64,000 nucleotides of DNA from Spisula solida (Eukaryota > Mollusca > Bivalvia > Venerida > Mactridae): assembly GCA_947247005.1 (NCBI GenBank), contig OX365952.1, positions 50,510,722-50,574,721 of the forward strand, written 5' to 3'. The notes under the pieces were generated by a model. The model saw only the letters and a list, made by a program, of their open reading frames with translations. It was not told the DNA's origin and did not search any database. Below, piece after piece: positions 1-11,780 of the stretch (its first letter is position 1; every line of letters begins with the position of its first letter). Both the position numbers and the translations under genes were made by a program.

Positions 1-2647
1 AAACAAATTAATTCATACTTCCCCAGCATTCATTCCAAAAACTTTTGGGGCTTTGATTTACTCTTCTGTGTCCGCTGAGAGATGCTTTCCCTGTCCGATT
101 TGTTACTTTCTTTTTGCTGTGTTTGTATTAGTACATGTATAATGGACATCAGATTGTTGCAATCGTGAAAACTCGGCCATTTCCTTTTGTCTATCGTAAA
201 TACATAAAGGCCGTGGTGATCAGACTGCAGTTTGTGCTCGATAGCGCTTTGCTATGAAACAGTCTGCTTCCCGCGAACGCTAGCCGGTAGCATATAATTT
301 TCCCACGACGTCCGCTACAAAGTGCTTTTTTGAAGCAAGCCGTTACCTAATGTAGCGCTACCGAGCAGTCTGTAGCGGTTTGGTTAGGCAACGGGCTCCA
401 TGGACTACCAATATGCAAGTTCGTTCACATGTTCATTGATGTATTGTTTTCCTGTTATGAATCTTACTCATGTTTTATTTGCGCAAGTTGTTATTCTTGA
501 TATACAGGTGTAGTAATCAAGTGTTCGTCTGTGGAACCGTACACTGGTGAAGTGTCAATGCAGTCTATGATTTTTCTTTTGTGTGTTCTTTTCTGCGCCT
601 TACTGGCTCTGCAGGTTCTGTTCAGTGCTACCTTCCATAAGTCTTTTTTGGGGTGTCTTGAAATCAGAATCGCTATGGTATTTGTGATGTTACAGTTTCA
701 GTGAGTTTATAAGGTTTAGATAAAGATGGGGTCTAGAGCACAACATATTTTATGGAGACATCGTCTGAATGTTTATCTTTTATAGGTCCTGTTGTAATAA
801 CTAAACAACCATTCTTAATTTTCATACATACATTTTGTACTTCAGATTCATGCTTGTGATCTGTAAATTTCTTTCTTGTGTGATTTTTTTACCCTTCCAT
901 GTTTAGTTGTTTTTGTTGAGTGCTGTCTTCCTTGTCCGATCAGTGATTATGTTTTTGTAACCAAATATAGAAGATATTAAACTAGAAAATCAGGACGGAA
1001 GACCTTTATTTTGTTATCAACATGTAATATAATGATTCAACCTTGCCATTTGTGTAATACCTAACAAATATTCAACCATTTTACATACATTCATATACAT
1101 GTACATGTATAACATACAATCGAAACAGAAATATTAAAGATGAAGTCTCAAGGTCAACCATTTCATGCCTTTGTTAAAATCGATGAAACCATAAATTATT
1201 AAGTATTTTTTATGATTTATTTCATTTGTTAAAATGATTCAAAATTTTAAGAAAAAAATATTTTAAGAGTTGCGTCCCTGTCAATATAGCATTTAAGAAA
1301 ACTCCTTTATAATGTAACAACAAAAAATATCAATTGAAACACGAAATAAAATACATTATCAATACAGCACAATAACATCATCATATAATCAACTGTATTA
1401 TAACACACATGTTTGATGTCATGGGGTTTTTATGTCCGATTGTGGGAAACACAAACACATTCATTGCTATAAAGTTGAAATGTTAACAATTATAAAAATC
1501 AAAGCACTGAAAGTACTTATGTGTGGCGTACTGATGCCACTAAATCCAATATCGAATCCAGGTTGTATCATAATTTTATGTCACAGTTCTGATAAGCCCA
1601 CCCTTACTCAAACATTTGTGCTGCTAAAGACACCAAGAGAACCAGCAGTTACCTGCAACTTACTTAAGTAACTATGCTGAGCATCAATGAAGGGGTATTT
1701 ACAAATACCATTTTTAACGACTTGGAGAATTCGATAAGTGACTGTTTATTCTCCGTATGACCACGCATGTTAATTAAATGTATATGACACTCTATATTAA
1801 CGTATGTTAAAGGGGTAAACATGGCGTCGCTCACACATATCGATCGGCCGATTGATGCTTTAAAAACAAGTTTTACATTTATAAAACCTTAAAGTATTAG
1901 CTTTTAAAACAAGCTTTAATGAACAAAATCGATTGAATATTAAAATAATAATTGATGATTTTCGACCGTTGATTGAATTTTTATTTGGTATAAAACGGGA
2001 TATTTTAAACTTACTTTTACGCGGAACGGATTCTTACTCGTCGCCATGGATTTAATAATTAGGGTATCGTGTTGAATGTTGTCTAAAAGCGAGACATATA
2101 TCTCTGCTTTATTACAAGCTTTAAATATTCAAAATCGGATAACAGATACGAAAATTATGAGGTCTTATATAAAGCAGGGTAGAAATTGACTAGTGCGTTT
2201 AACGCTTACTGCGGTAACATTGTTAATCGGCCAATCGATATGTACGTAGAACTATTTCAATTCCCCCCACCAGCTATATATAGCATCGATGTTTGTATAC
2301 AACATAATTAGGTAATCGTCTTCAATGTGCAGCGGCGGAGTGATTTACATACGTTACAGTATACAATTGAAAACCGTGGGAACTATTTTAGATTCCCGCC
2401 ACCAGTGAGAACATTCTTTGGTAGTAAAAATATAGTCTGTTGCGGAATGATTTGCTATAAATATCCTCTAAAAATAAAAGTCTGATATAATTGTTGGTCT
2501 TAATATAAGTAAATGTTGGTAATGTAAACAAATCAGGTCCAATGATACGTGTAACCTGTGTTGCATGCTTGTAATATTGTTCAAATCATAGAACTATTTA
2601 TTTGCCGAGGCCTAATGCGTTAAATTGGTCGTAAGCTGAAAAGTGGT
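1..2647. other. Non-coding, no gene recognised
   Basis: AT-rich sequence with only short chance ORFs. None shows codon-like content or a recognisable domain. No convincing repeat was seen beyond short local motifs. Confidence 0.5.
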
Positions 2648-2685
2648 AATATCATTGTGTGGCGTTTACGCCACACAATAATATT
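2648..2685. repeat. Near-perfect palindrome (hairpin)
   Basis: ATTGTGTGGCGT and its reverse complement ACGCCACACAAT are separated by TT. Flanking AATATC/AATATT extends the arms. It is isolated, with no U-run that would suggest an RNA terminator. Confidence 0.75.
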
Positions 2686-2967
2686 GAACAATAATCTAAT
2701 TGAACACACAAGTTGTGTAGTCTGTGAATACATTCATTTTAAATAGAACCCCACTTGTTTACTTGGCTAAAGGTATGTTTATATGCCAATTTGCTTTAAA
2801 TAAATGGTAAATGGTTAATTTTTCATAATTAGCACCAAGATTGCAAACTATGGCAGATATACAAGTATGAGTAGAGAACACATATTAGTGAGGGACAGGT
2901 GGGAATATATCTGATATAGCCACCCCTGCACTGGGGGTAACAACACAATCAGTAAATATAGAGTTGT

Positions 2968-3196
2968 TTAATCAGGTCTGTCACTTGTATACCAAAAATT
3001 GCAATACCATAACATTGTATTTTTATTGTTTTAAACATTTCAATTGGAGAAAAATGCAGTGAAAACCAATACCTTATAATGCTGCCTTATTCACAATGCT
3101 AAATACACTTAAAGTCTATTCAAATAACACATTGGTAAGAGAAATTGCAATGTTTATATAAACAATGTTATGTAAACAAGTGACCGACCTGATTAA
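2968..3196. mobile_element. MITE, TIR TTAATCAGGTCTGTCACTTG
   Basis: The left end reads TTAATCAGGTCTGTCACTTG and the right end CAAGTGACCGACCTGATTAA, its inverted match with one or two differences. Inner arms (ATTGCAAT, TAACATTGT) also pair, so the whole 229 bp element folds back. No coding capacity. Confidence 0.75.
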
Positions 3197-3274
3197 TCAA
3201 TTTATACATATTTTATAATGTTAGTATTTTCTATCATCCCTCGATACCAGACTAGAAAAACACAGCAATCTCTT

Positions 3275-3350
3275 AAATATACAGGATTTTAAATAATATA
3301 CAGGATTTTAAATAATATACAGGATTTTAAATAATATACAGGATTTTATA
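3275..3350. repeat. 19 bp tandem repeat (4 copies)
   Basis: ATACAGGATTTTAAATAAT is repeated about four times and then decays into an AT-rich tract. Confidence 0.9.
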
Positions 3351-3440
3351 TTATTTATATGGCATTTATATTGTTTATAAATTATAGGGTACATATGTTG
3401 GTTATGAGCAGAATGGTTTGAACTAATTTACGACATTGAC

Positions 3441-3732
3441 TTAAGGTGATTTTTTGGTCTTTTAAGCTAACAGGAAGTAGGAAATCATGGTTAACAAAAT
3501 GTAAAAGAAGCTTCTATTGGTTAAGAATAAACAATCACTATAACTAAACAAAATGTACTTGGAAGTTATATGGCTCCTGTACATTACATTTCTTTAAGTT
3601 GATTTAGGTTTTTCCCCCAAAATATAACAATATCTTAAAAATTAGCTATGAAAACTGAGCAAATGTCTACATTTATTATCATGAATGTGTTGTTCTTAAA
3701 CAGGCAATTCAAAAGCTATTGAATCACCTTAA
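3441..3732. mobile_element. MITE-like element, TIR TTAAGGTGATT
   Basis: The ends TTAAGGTGATT and AATCACCTTAA are inverted copies about 290 bp apart. The interior is AT-rich and non-coding. Confidence 0.55.
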
Positions 3733-3876
3733 CTTGACTTTATGCCCAAAATAATGTTTTAGATATACATATTGCACACTGACCTTGTACAGACACATTT
3801 CAAACAATTGAACCTCTTGTACGACAGCAGCCTGAATAATTCATATTAAATCACAACACTTCAATTTCTCATCACA

Positions 3877-4141
3877 CAGGGGTGTCAGCATGGCCAATTT
3901 AAAAATCAGGAAAATTGTTTTGTGGCCGATCATTTTTGCCAAACAAAGAGGCTTTCAATGACATTGTTTTCATAGTTAACTCAGTTTGTAGAAAATCTTT
4001 CAGAGCAGATTAAATTGACCTTAACTTTGTCATTCCTTGAGATATGTTCATCAAATAACTTTTATTTTGGTCAGAAATCATAGCTCTTTTAGGATAGACA
4101 AATCCGAAATTCTGGAATAATCAAGAATATTGACACCCCTG
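3877..4141. mobile_element. hAT-like MITE, TIR CAGGGGTGTCA
   Basis: CAGGGGTGTCA at the left and TGACACCCCTG at the right form 11 bp terminal inverted repeats of the CAGGGG type seen in hAT-derived elements. The 265 bp interior is non-coding. No clear target-site duplication was seen. Confidence 0.65.
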
Positions 4142-4739
4142 ATTACAAAAGGACAAAATAAACATTAGCCACTTAACTGTAATATTTGCTTAAAATCAAA
4201 ACTAACAAACATCTACATGTGCCTACACATGTATTGATTCAAAGAATATCAATGTATCAATCAATTGTCTGTTATTTAAATGGACCAAGTGAATACCATT
4301 GAATTACAAATTAGTCTGCAATTTTTAATGCACCAAGTAAATGCCATTGAAATACAAATTCATCAAATTTAAACTCTAAATATAAATTTCATGAAATAGT
4401 TAATGGTGTTATCTATTATTATGGCCTATAGTGTGTACAAAAGCCAGATGCTAACAAAACATCACCAGACAGGCATACTGGACTGAACAAAATAGGTCAC
4501 CACGATCAAGCACCTTATGCTAAGATGAGCTTTAAACTTTAATGCACATCTATAAATCAACTACAGTATAGAAATCATTGCCACTGAAGAAAACTAAATA
4601 CACAATTTCTACTGACCAAAGAAGCAAGATCTTTCAATGAATAATCTGATATGATATTATAGATATGTGACTGCAAGTGTCCCTATCATTTATAACAACA
4701 ACGAAAACAATACTAAAGCTGTCACCATTTAGCAGACTA

Positions 4740-4880
4740 ATATACCCCTCACTGGCAAAGGGCCATAATTCCGACAAAAATTATCGCAGCGCAAACTCTT
4801 TCTTTTAAGATTCAAAAACTGTAGGAGTTGCGTTCACAAGAATATGTCTACGGACGGACAGACTGGCAGACAAGCTGAAC
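4740..4880. repeat. Pearl-like repeat fragment with GGAC microsatellite
   Basis: Contains AGGGCCATAATTCCGAC and ends in ACGGACGGACAGACTGGCAGAC, the same architecture as the larger core-repeat elements in the window. It is a truncated piece. Confidence 0.5.
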
Positions 4881-4917
4881 CCTTGGTATAAATAGAAGAA
4901 ATATCAACAGTTTGAAC

Positions 4918-5003
4918 TTATAGTGGGATTCCAACCCATACTGTGAGGTGCCATCGCCTAGCAATGGGAAGTATGAAAGTATTAGACCACTCGGCTATCC
5001 CAA
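4918..5003 (-). repeat. tRNA-derived SINE head (class II tRNA-like)
   Basis: The minus strand reads GGGATAGCCGAGTGGTCTAA (A-box) and, after a long variable-arm-like stretch, GGGTTGGAATCCC (a B-box with one change). Spacing resembles a Leu/Ser-type tRNA. A decayed relative is at 13269-13368, so this is probably a dispersed SINE head or tRNA pseudogene rather than a functional tRNA. Confidence 0.55.
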
Positions 5004-5009
5004 CACCCC

Positions 5010-5335
5010 CCCCAAACAAGACTGCGTTCAATAAACGCTTATGCCCCCTGTGGAAGCCTTGTCCATAAGTAAGTCTAAGTCCAAAATTAGGTCAAGGTGA
5101 AGGTCAAAATGGGGTCAGGTGATACAGGCGCGTGGAGAGTGTTCATATAGAACATCCATGCAAGTATGAAAGCTTTGTAGCAAGCCATATTAATGCTAGA
5201 AGAAACGGTCAATTTGGGTTAACCAGGACGGACGGACGGACGAACGGACGGACGAACGAACGAACGGACGGACGGACAGGTGAATCACTATATGCCTCCC
5301 GATCTATCGATACGGGGGCATTAAAAAGGTTGCAC
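5010..5335 (-). mobile_element. Pearl-like element, short copy
   Basis: In reverse orientation it matches both ends of the element at 46056-47322: the AAACGCTTATGCCCCC end, and the GCATTAATATGG, TAACCCAAATTGACCG and ATCGATAGATC end, with a GGAC/GAAC tetranucleotide tract at about 5227-5280. The core-repeat array and the nested MITE of the larger copy are absent. Confidence 0.75.
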
Positions 5336-6450
5336 TAATAACCTGTATCAATGTATTATTACTTCACAAGTAATGGGAGGATATGTTGATAACAACACTT
5401 ACATAAAAACTTTTTCGATGAGAATTGGTACAATTCATCAAGATATCAACAAAAGGCATCACAATTCATAATAATTTTATACAAAGTATCTTTAATTAAT
5501 AATACAAAATGTACTTATGCAAAACAAGTAAAAATTGGCCACACCCAAATTAATTGAAATATGTGTACAATAAAATTTAAATTATTATACTAAGAATGAG
5601 AATTAACAGGGTCATATAATTTCAATCCTACGAGATTTAACAAGGTAAACAAAATGGCAAATATGTGAATTATCTATATGAACAACCAATCCCAGTACAT
5701 AAACTGCTTCTACAAAGAAATATCATAAATAAAAACATGAATTATGAAATTATGAAAACTGCAGACAGTGTTAAGATATCTCACAAAATAGAATGGCATA
5801 TTCCCGAACTAAACAAGACTACTATACGGTATAAGTAGATATTTCCGCAGGTTGAAAAGTTAGCAATTTCTGAATTTCAGACATTTGGCAGCGGAAATTT
5901 TCAAATATTGGCAATTTTGAAAACATTTTAGTAGAGTATTATGTTGGCAAATATTAATGCTTGATGCAATATTAGTGAATTTAGTAAGTTTGCGAAATTT
6001 GTCGATACTTCAACATTGCTCACTCAAAACCACCTAATAATATGATAATTAATTTCATTCAAACACAAACCACTTATGATAATTTATTTCACTCAAACAC
6101 ATATATACACAAAGCCTGTCTTCTCGCACCATTAATTTTAGCACATGTAGAAAATGGTGTTATCGATAACAATTACAATTAAACATGAAATGATATAAAA
6201 TTTTGATTGACGCAATGTAGAGTATCAAACACATATAGAGTTATACCTCAAGTAAAAGTTCTACATCTAAAATTTTAAAACTTCAAATTGGATTCCTAGT
6301 CAAAATGCAATTCATATCTCCTACTAAGATGACTACTTCTATAACTACTATGCTGATACTCAAAGTGATTTGCATATTTACTTAAAGAAACTTAGATTAA
6401 GAATAAAGCAAGAAATTTCAGTGAAAACCAGGTATTCAAACAAGTAATAT
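5336..6450. other. AT-rich non-coding stretch
   Basis: No gene, splice-consistent exon or clear repeat was recognised. Confidence 0.4.
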
Positions 6451-6457
6451 AACCTCC

Positions 6458-6550
6458 CCGAAAACTTAACCGAGCATAACTGTGCTAAAACTTAACTGAG
6501 CAGTTCTCTGCTAGATCTTAACTGAGCATTTCTCTGCTAAAACTTAACCA
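6458..6550. repeat. About 33 bp tandem repeat (3 copies)
   Basis: AAACTTAACYGAGCA followed by TTCTCTGCTA is repeated three times with small changes. Confidence 0.8.
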
Positions 6551-6921
6551 AGAATGAAAGTTAGTTTTAAACACAAAAACATGTAACATAAATATTTTAA
6601 TCTTATTAGCTTATTAAACACAAAACATTTAACGGAAGTGATTGTAATCTGATACGATAAACTGTCCTTACTCCAGGAAAATGGCAAAAAATAATATCAT
6701 CACTATGGCAAGAGATATTTCTATTAAATAGTAGAAACATATCAAAAATAAATTTGCTAAAACTATTGTATTATAACATAAATATGGCACAAGATAAGTT
6801 TCAGAGTAGAATCTCGACATAATGAAAGCAACATAAATTGTATACAAAAAATGTCGAGCAAAGCCTTTTTTTGCCAGTCAGCTTTCAGCTGAAATATGGC
6901 AGACATAATAATGAGTGCCTC

Positions 6922-6993
6922 CAACAGTATTTGAACCCGGGTGGCCAGATTAGATGGCAGGTTCACTTACCATTGAGCTACGGAGGAACACCA
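6922..6993 (-). pseudogene. tRNA-like sequence, probably SINE-derived or pseudogene
   Basis: The minus strand reads CCGTAGCTCAATGGTAAG (good A-box) and, 40 bases later, CCCGGGTTCAAATA (B-box). CCTCC/GGAGG could pair as part of an acceptor stem. The T-stem and anticodon stem do not pair properly, so a functional tRNA is unlikely. Confidence 0.45.
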
Positions 6994-7314
6994 GAGATCA
7001 TACACTACAAAATATCTACATGATGAAACCAAGTATCAATTCAAATATAATTCTGCATCACATGCGGATCCTGACAAATACTACTGCAAATTCATTAGAT
7101 AATCCCAGTTTTGCTAAACTCCAGACGCCAACTCCAGAGGGGTCTGGATGCCCGGTCAAGCCACCCTGAATCAGAACATGTGTATGTACTATCATATGAT
7201 AGGGCACTACCTAATTGTGTTGTTATGCAAAGATGATTTCTTATGGTAATATAACAAAAGACATTTTTTAAAAATAAGAAACTAACTAAGAAACAAATAA
7301 CTAAGAATTGCAAG

Positions 7315-7884
7315 CAATACAGAAGTCCCCAACTGGTTTTAAGCCATGAACTTTAAATTATTTTCAATCTTTCTGTTGCCATAACAATCACAATTTTTGT
7401 CAGAATCAAAAATTATTTAGATGGGCAAAATCTCTTTATTGGCACCTACCAACATACCAAGCTTCAAAACATAGCTTGGAAACTGTTTGAGTTATGTTAG
7501 GATCCAAATTAGGACATATTTTCACTCTTTCTGTCTCCATAGCAACCACAATTTTTGTCAGAATCAAAAATTATTTAGATGGGCAAAATCTCTTTATTGG
7601 CAACTACCAACATACCAAGCTTCAAAACATAGCTTGGAAACTGTTTGAGTTATGTCAGGATCCAAATTAGGACATATTTTCACTCTTTCTGTCTCCATAG
7701 CAACCACAATTTTTGTTCGAATCAAATTATTTTTTGACGTGCAAAATCCCCTTATTGCCCCATTCCACATATTTAGTTTCATAAACCTAGCTTGGAAACT
7801 GTTTGATCTATGTCAGGATCCAGATTTTTGACAAACAGACAGACTGACGGACAGACGGAGGGCAAACCAGTAGGGGACTAATAA
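7315..7884. mobile_element. Pearl-like core-repeat element (3 cores of about 159 bp)
   Basis: The core CAGAATCAAAAATTATTTAG...GGCAAAATC recurs at about 7401, 7560 and 7719. After the last core comes a GACAGACAGACTGACGGAC microsatellite. The ends AGTCCCCAACTGGTTTT and AACCAGTAGGGGACT are inverted copies. A one-core relative lies at 47576-47727. This layout (terminal inverted ends, tandem cores, tetranucleotide tract) resembles bivalve pearl/CvA elements. Confidence 0.75.
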
Positions 7885-8095
7885 ATTATTGTGCTTCCTG
7901 GCCCCAGACTATGTTCAATATCATCTAACAAAGTAACAATATATTACAAGAAATGCAGCAATACAAGTACAACCATGAAAGATGTGGATCACTTAAATAG
8001 AGGTGGATGGTTTAAGAAAAAGCAAATACATGTATCAGTACATACAAGTCTATATAAAAAAGATAATTTAAAGTCAGACAGGGAAGGCAGCACTC
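7885..8095. other. Non-coding
   Basis: Nothing recognised. Confidence 0.4.
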
Positions 8096-8099
8096 ACTT

Positions 8100-8210
8100 A
8101 AGTTAACCAGCCGAGCACAGAAAACATTAAAACATACAAGGCACAATGCCCAACTGAACCAACCGAGCACAGAAAACATAAAACACATACAAGGCACAAA
8201 GCCCAACTAA
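8100..8210. repeat. About 55-58 bp tandem duplication
   Basis: AACCRRCCGAGCACAGAAAA followed by CATACAAGGCACAA.GCCCAACT occurs twice in tandem with minor length differences. Confidence 0.8.
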
Positions 8211-8214
8211 CAAG

Positions 8215-9895
8215 TGAAAGGTCCACCCGAGTCCAAGCTGTCGAAAAGTAGAATGAATTAGTTTCAGCAATCAAAAAGCTGAATGCCCAAGCTGAATGAC
8301 CCAGTTTCAACAGTAAAACTAACCCTGACCCCTTTTAGCTGTCAGAAGTCCAAAAAGTAGAAAATTAACAATATTAAAAAGCTGAATGTCAAGGTTTCAG
8401 CGGATACCATTTTGTCAGTGGGTAAGTATATAACCCTATTAAGTCTATATACTGAATACATTATGACACATGCCAGTTCCATACAGTAGGAATTTAAAAA
8501 TGTGAAGTATACATTATAAATGATAAAGTGGATTTCACGAAAGTAAAAAAAGAACAATCAGATATTAAAATGTGTCATGGAATTCATAGGTGAAAATACA
8601 ACCGGTATCCAAAATAAATTGACTATAATTCATTTACATATACAAAATATACCTTTCTAGTTTTGAGCAAGAAGAGTAAAGAACTAAATTTCATTTAAGT
8701 ACACATTAAACAGATAACAAGAAAAATACTGAGTCAGGTAAATACAGAAATACAGCCATATGATGAATTCAGGTATTTGACCAATCTATAGATACATTTA
8801 CTTTACTGGTAATAGCACCATGTTCAAATCATTTATGTTTTTTGTGTATTTTGTATATTTTGTTAGAACATTGTGAAGGATCCCACATACACACTAAATT
8901 GGACCTCCCCACTGGGTAAGGTTTTGTGTACTTAACAAGCACATACACATATATTAATTAAAAGTTCTAACATGATGATAAAATAGTTGAAAACAATGCA
9001 TATTTAATCAGCAGTCAGTGAGTGTCACACACATATATGAGTAAAACAACCGTATTCACAACCTCGGTCACAAAAAGCCCATACAAAATGAAAATGATAA
9101 TTTTTTAGCATTTTCTAGTCAACATTAAATCACAAGGGAGGTTCACAATCTACCAAATAATGTATGTTCCAATTGCGAATATATACAATAAAATATGATT
9201 CATCTTATGTGTCCTCCGAATACAAACAAGATATGTTTTTTTAAAACAAATATGCCCCGTGTAGTCATTTAGTCAGTTGACATAAAATGTTGCTGTGAAC
9301 TTGACCTTCAGCCAAACTGTTCTTTAGTTATTGATTTCAATAGCATTGTGTCTACTGATGTAATGCAGTGGTCCTACTGAGGTATAATGCTCAATCTTGA
9401 AAATAAGACCCAGGTCTGTTTCAGGTGCCATTACCACACATCACTATACTTAAACACTTGTTTCAAACATTGTTCTATTGTCAAATTCATATTTAAAACT
9501 TCAAATAAACATAACTTTGTTAATACTTTTGAATTTTTACATGAAATAACTTTTATTTTCTGCAGAAAAGTACATTTATTCTAGTGCAGCAATTTTAGAT
9601 TTCCGAATTATTTGGGAATTGTAGGACTCCTACTAATGACAGACAGGTGCAAAGCAATATACATCCACCTCTTTGAAGGGGTGCATAATAAAACACGTTA
9701 CTCATCTTCACATAAAACTTGACAACAGATAAATATAGCAGCATTTATATGAATGGATTTCATGAAGAATCTTAATATGATCATAATATATACACATATA
9801 TACAATAAACAAACATGAAGTATAAATATAACTAGAATTGTAGAGTTTTTAGACACAAAATAGATGTACAATGTCATGTATGTATAAGATAACAA
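8215..9895. other. Non-coding, AT-rich
   Basis: Short chance ORFs only. No supported gene or element. Confidence 0.4.
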
Positions 9896-9897
9896 AT

Positions 9898-10650
9898 GTA
9901 TCACTACCAGGTAATGAGGAGGATTAAATCTATGATGTTTTCCCTTCCATTACCAGACTGGAACCCATGCTTGCATACAACCATTCTACTTTACAACCAA
10001 TCATCACTACCAGGTAATGACGTGGTTTAATGAATGTTTTCCCTTCCATTACCAGATCGTAACCTATGCTTGGATACAACCACTATGAGTAATCATCACT
10101 ACCAGGTAATGAAGTGGTTTAATGAATGTTTTCCCTTCCATTACCAGATTGGAACCTATGCTTGGAAGCAACCATTCTACTTTACAACCAATCATCACTA
10201 CCAGGTAATGAAGTTGATTATTTATGTTTTCCTCTCCACTACCAGATGGGAACCTATGCTTGGATACAACCATTCTACTTTATGAGTAATCATCACTAGC
10301 AGGCCTCGATCTCCCGAAGCATCTCAAGTAGAAATCTCATCTCAAATTGAAATTTTGCTCAAATTATAGTCTGAGTTACAGACAAATCTGAAGTTGAAGT
10401 TCTTGACATTTTACTGTATTAAACGCAAAATAATGTTTCTGTTTTGTGATACCAGTTATGAGTCCAGTCTCACATGGAAATTCACTAAACAAGAGGTGAC
10501 AATATTTGAACTGAGATTTTTCTCATATTGAGATGCTTCGGGAGATCGGGGCATGGAAATAAGGTGGATTAATTGATGTTTCCTTTCCAATACCAGATTG
10601 GAACGAACCCATGCTTGCATACAACGATTCTAATTTACAATCAACCATCA
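9898..10650. repeat. About 100 bp tandem repeat interrupted by a MITE
   Basis: The motif ATCACTACCAGGTAATGA, then TTTTCCCTTCCATTACCAGA and GGAACCYATGCTTG, recurs four times between 9898 and 10302 and once more at 10553-10650. A MITE (10304-10552) separates the last copy, so the array existed before the insertion. Two shadow ORFs exist because the unit has few stops; there is no coding evidence. Confidence 0.85.
10304..10552. mobile_element. MITE family A copy 1 (TIR GATCTCCCGAAGCATCTCAA)
   Basis: The left terminus GATCTCCCGAAGCATCTCAA and right terminus TTGAGATGCTTCGGGAGATC are perfect inverted repeats. About 249 bp, non-coding. Two more copies occur at 18525 and 23917. Confidence 0.9.
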
Positions 10651-10934
10651 ACAATATCACAGAATCACTTGTTTTGACAAAAAGGGAGATAAGTAGACCA
10701 TACATGTACATCATGAATGATGATTATAACTCACACAAGTTGCTTCCCTTGCTTCATATAAGCCAAGAAAATAACAGAAGAAATAGATTGTGTATAAAAT
10801 CAACAGAATGTTACAGAGTTAAACAGAAACTAACATAATCAATGATGTTATCAATAACCATGCATAAAGAAGAATGTACATATGAGAATAAATTTGTGAC
10901 CAAACATTCATACTGACTTACAATCATAACTTGT

Positions 10935-11122
10935 TATAGTACACCAAGGATAATGTTTACAAACATAAATTGGTTTGGTCAACTGTTGCAAAATTTGTTT
11001 TACAAATTACAGAAGTAAACAGATGTGGGGTCAGTTTTGTACTCAAAACATCACAGATAAATTGTGCACATCTGATTAATCCACCTTTGTGGAATATACC
11101 AATATATCCTGGACACACTTTA
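10935..11122. mobile_element. MITE family F copy 1
   Basis: Shares TATAGT.C.CCNAGGATAAT and the interior ACAAACATRAATYGGTTTG with copies at 33654 and 63622. The ends are weak inverted repeats flanked by TA. Confidence 0.7.
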
Positions 11123-11214
11123 GTTTCCACTTAACTCTATCATTCTTATAAAACAAACATACAGACATCAACTCAAAAATATAATATTATGGTCTTCACA
11201 TATGTTAACCAAAA

Positions 11215-11370
11215 CACCACCGGCCTCACATAAACATATTAGCATCACATGAACATACAATCTTTTGGCTGCACACAATACAGTAGTTTTCAAAATTTGG
11301 CAGCACATGAACATACTTTTGGCAGCACACAAACACATTTTTCAACATTTGGCTGCACATGAACATAGCT
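11215..11370. repeat. Short imperfect repeats (CACATGAACATA)
   Basis: A degenerate motif TTGGCWGCACATGAACATA recurs four to five times. Function unknown. It lies in the presumed 3' flank or 3' UTR of SLC39A13. Confidence 0.6.
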
Positions 11371-11509
11371 TAGGCTCAATGTGAATGTCATTGGACTTCA
11401 TGTACACATACGTATGTAGCTACAGTTATGACTATGATATGCACATCAACATGACATATCAGTAAACACAACAATAATCAAACAGCTGACGTGACTGTAT
11501 ATACAAGCG

Positions 11510-11680
11510 CCACCCACCCATGTATGCTCAAGCCAAACCCATTTTTGAACAATACTGCCCACTGTTAGTACAAACCCCACCCACAGTTTGTAAAGCCCTG
11601 CCTGCTGCACGTACAAACCCCAACCCCAGCTTGTAAAGCTATACCCACTGCATGTACAAGCCTCACCCCTGGATGATAGA
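11510..11680. repeat. About 53 bp imperfect tandem repeat (3 copies)
   Basis: CCCACTG...GTACAAACCCCACCC, then AGCTTGTAAAGC, is repeated three times just downstream of the SLC39A13 stop, so probably in the 3' UTR. The open frames it produces on the minus strand are by-products. Confidence 0.65.
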
Positions 11681-11707
11681 TGATGCAATCAGATGTTATC
11701 ATGAACA

Positions 11708-11780
11708 CTAATGAACAAGGCAGACTAGGTACATCACGGTAATACCAGCAAGTAGACAAATAATCTGTTTTGTTGATTCT
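11708..11780 (-). CDS. SLC39A13: SLC39A13 exon 9 (C-terminus)
   Basis: 73 nt. The first base completes the Arg codon (AG+A). It then encodes [20 protein letters not shown] then LVH and a TAG stop at 11708-11710. The acceptor is a clean tract, TTTTTTTCTCTTTCAG. The position and pattern (LLAGI.VM.L) match the last ZIP helix, which normally ends the protein within a few residues. The phase is the only one compatible with exon 8. No polyadenylation site was assigned. Confidence 0.85.

Noticed and set aside
6922..6993. Functional tRNA gene
   Set aside because: A- and B-boxes are present, but the T-stem and anticodon stem do not pair.
11446..11759. Minus-strand ORFs downstream of the SLC39A13 stop
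   Set aside because: They read through a 53 bp tandem repeat and, for one, across exon 9 in the wrong frame.
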